From Gammaproteobacteria bacterium (lineage in GTDB: Bacteria; Pseudomonadota; Gammaproteobacteria; Competibacterales; Competibacteraceae), in NCBI GenBank assembly GCA_024235135.1, contig JACKMZ010000005.1, positions 124,001 through 188,000 of the forward strand: a stretch of 64,000 nucleotides of DNA. The letters are read 5' to 3'. Within the stretch, counting starts at the first letter, position 1. Each line of letters opens with the position of its first letter. The translations under genes and the position numbers were made by a program. The notes below the pieces were generated by a model. It saw only the letters and a program-made list of their open reading frames with translations. It was not told where the DNA came from and did no database searches. Positions 62,994 through 64,000 of the stretch are shown here, piece after piece.

Positions 62994-64000
62994 CTATTGC
63001 AATTCCCATTCAATCGTAAACAGCGTGCGCTCTTCGACCTGCTGCTGAAGCTGTGCTTCCAACTGACTGATGAGGTCATTGCGCTGCGCCTCGACTTTAT
63101 CTTGGCGGGCGAACAGCTCGCGGCGCAGCTTACTGCGCTTGCCTTCCAAATCGCGCTGTTTCTTCTGCCACGACAACTTTTCTTCCAGCGTCGGCGAAAT
63201 TGCCGCCGTGCGGCGCACTTCCTTGATCTCACGGTCGATCTCCTTGATCTCCTGTTCCAGCCCCAGCTTCAAATCGTCTGCCCAGGCGTCCAGTTTCTGG
63301 ACTTCCTGCTCGAAGTAGCCAAGGTTGCGCTGATTGATTTCACGCAGGAGAACGGTCTTACGGGCTTCCGCGTCGGCCAACAGGGCAGCGTCGGCTGCGC
63401 TGAACAATCCCGCCGCCTGCAGGGTCGCGGGCAAACGCAGCAACTTTTCCGGATCGTCTTCCGCAAGCGTGAGGCCATCGACTGTGCTAGCCGCGACCAG
63501 CAAATGCTGTTCCTGATTGCCCAACGCTTCGACGGAGATCAGTTTCACGGTGAGCCACCCGGCCTGGCCGCGATACGGTTCCAGCGTGCTGATTCGGGCG
63601 CCGTAGGCGTCGTAGTCGAATACCAGTTTGGCTGCGTTGAGCGCACGGTTCTTGGCTTGCTCGGTCACCCACAGCGCCAGGGGATGATTGACCCGGTACA
63701 GGTGCGTATCGCCCGAGCGGCGTGGCAGTTCGTAGCGCCCTAAGGGGATGGAGGAAGCGTTATTTTCGATACCCGCCGGAGGGCGGTGGAGAGCGAAGCC
63801 GTCGTCGTCGAACGTCGCACAATCGCCCAGTTCAGCCCGAGTCAAGCCCATCAGCATCCGCTCGAAACGGGTGCGGGTGTTGCGGCTGTTCTCTGCCCGC
63901 ATCCGCAGCTTGTCTTGCACCTCTTCGTCGAAGTGTTCCAGCAAAATCTGACGGGTCTTGACCATCGCCTCGTTGATCTCACCCGATAGGTCCAGTTGGA
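62994..64000 (-). CDS. Helicase-related defence protein, C-terminal part (cut by window edge)
   Basis: The frame is open from the window edge, so only the last 335 or so residues are present. The visible part (LLEHFDEEVQDKLRMRAENS, LALWVTEQAKNRAL, then a charged coiled-coil from about 220 to the end) resembles the C-terminal extension of large SNF2/DEAD-type helicase proteins found in restriction-modification and defence operons. Helicase motifs would be outside the window, so the name is by resemblance. The internal Met at 63965 is not the start, because in-frame codons (LSGEINEA) continue upstream. Confidence 0.7.
   Translation of the reverse strand, partial: QLDLSGEINEAMVKTRQILLEHFDEEVQDKLRMRAENSRNTRTRFERMLMGLTRAELGDCATFDDDGFALHRPPAGIENNASSIPLGRYELPRRSGDTHLYRVNHPLALWVTEQAKNRALNAAKLVFDYDAYGARISTLEPYRGQAGWLTVKLISVEALGNQEQHLLVAASTVDGLTLAEDDPEKLLRLPATLQAAGLFSAADAALLADAEARKTVLLREINQRNLGYFEQEVQKLDAWADDLKLGLEQEIKEIDREIKEVRRTAAISPTLEEKLSWQKKQRDLEGKRSKLRRELFARQDKVEAQRNDLISQLEAQLQQQVEERTLFTIEWELQ

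Overview
The window comes from a GC-rich Gram-negative bacterium, most likely a proteobacterium. The evidence is an outer-membrane-style lipoprotein, a SyrD/PvdE-type exporter, a periplasmic Amidase_3 enzyme and a ProQ/FinO protein. No rRNA, tRNA or other marker is present, so I do not name a genus.

Bases 1-44939 are one plus-strand operon of 13 genes, with gaps of 0-36 bp or short overlaps. They form a hybrid non-ribosomal peptide / polyketide (NRPS/PKS) cluster whose 5' end lies outside the window. Module order is [..A]-NMT-PCP, C-A(Ala-like)-PCP, KS-AT-KR(with embedded C-methyltransferase)-ACP, docking-C-A(Gln)-PCP-E, C-A(Gln)-PCP-E, C-A(Val-like)-PCP, C-A(unassigned)-PCP, C-A(Ile/Val-like)-PCP, C-A(Ala-like)-PCP-E, C-PCP-TE. 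The condensation-domain types match the epimerisation pattern exactly: a YPLSPMQ-type (DCL) domain follows every E domain and an SFAQERLWFL-type (LCL) domain follows each non-E NRPS module. The genes therefore appear to act in the order they lie. The last module has no adenylation domain. Interleaved tailoring genes encode a TauD/SyrP-like oxygenase, a NodU/CmcH-like carbamoyltransferase, a B12-type radical SAM enzyme of the RiPP-maturation type, a JmjC/cupin_8 oxygenase and a cyclic-peptide ABC exporter. The predicted product is a modified lipo- or cyclic-type peptide. It would be N-methylated, carry a bleomycin-like amino-hydroxy-methyl-pentanoate unit, and probably be hydroxylated and carbamoylated.

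Bases 45066-49758 hold support and border genes: a lipoprotein (minus), MbtH (plus), and a probable minus-strand set of SPFH/prohibitin protein, type II thioesterase and Sfp-type phosphopantetheinyl transferase, plus a small membrane protein. MbtH, the transferase and the type II thioesterase serve the megasynthases.

Bases 49925-54336 are visibly less GC-rich, with longer gene-free stretches. They carry a DUF697-like protein, an HExxH metallopeptidase-like protein, an N-acetylmuramoyl-L-alanine amidase and a ProQ/FinO protein. Bases 54349-54973 hold remnants of IS6-type and Tn3-type transposases around strong inverted repeats.

Bases 55033-64000 are a tightly overlapping minus-strand defence operon. 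In transcription order it encodes a helicase-related protein (cut by the window edge), a DUF262/DUF1524 GmrSD-like protein, a Mod-type DNA methyltransferase, a zeta-toxin gene broken by a frameshift, a small partner protein, a YhcG-type PDDEXK nuclease and a type III restriction (Res) subunit.
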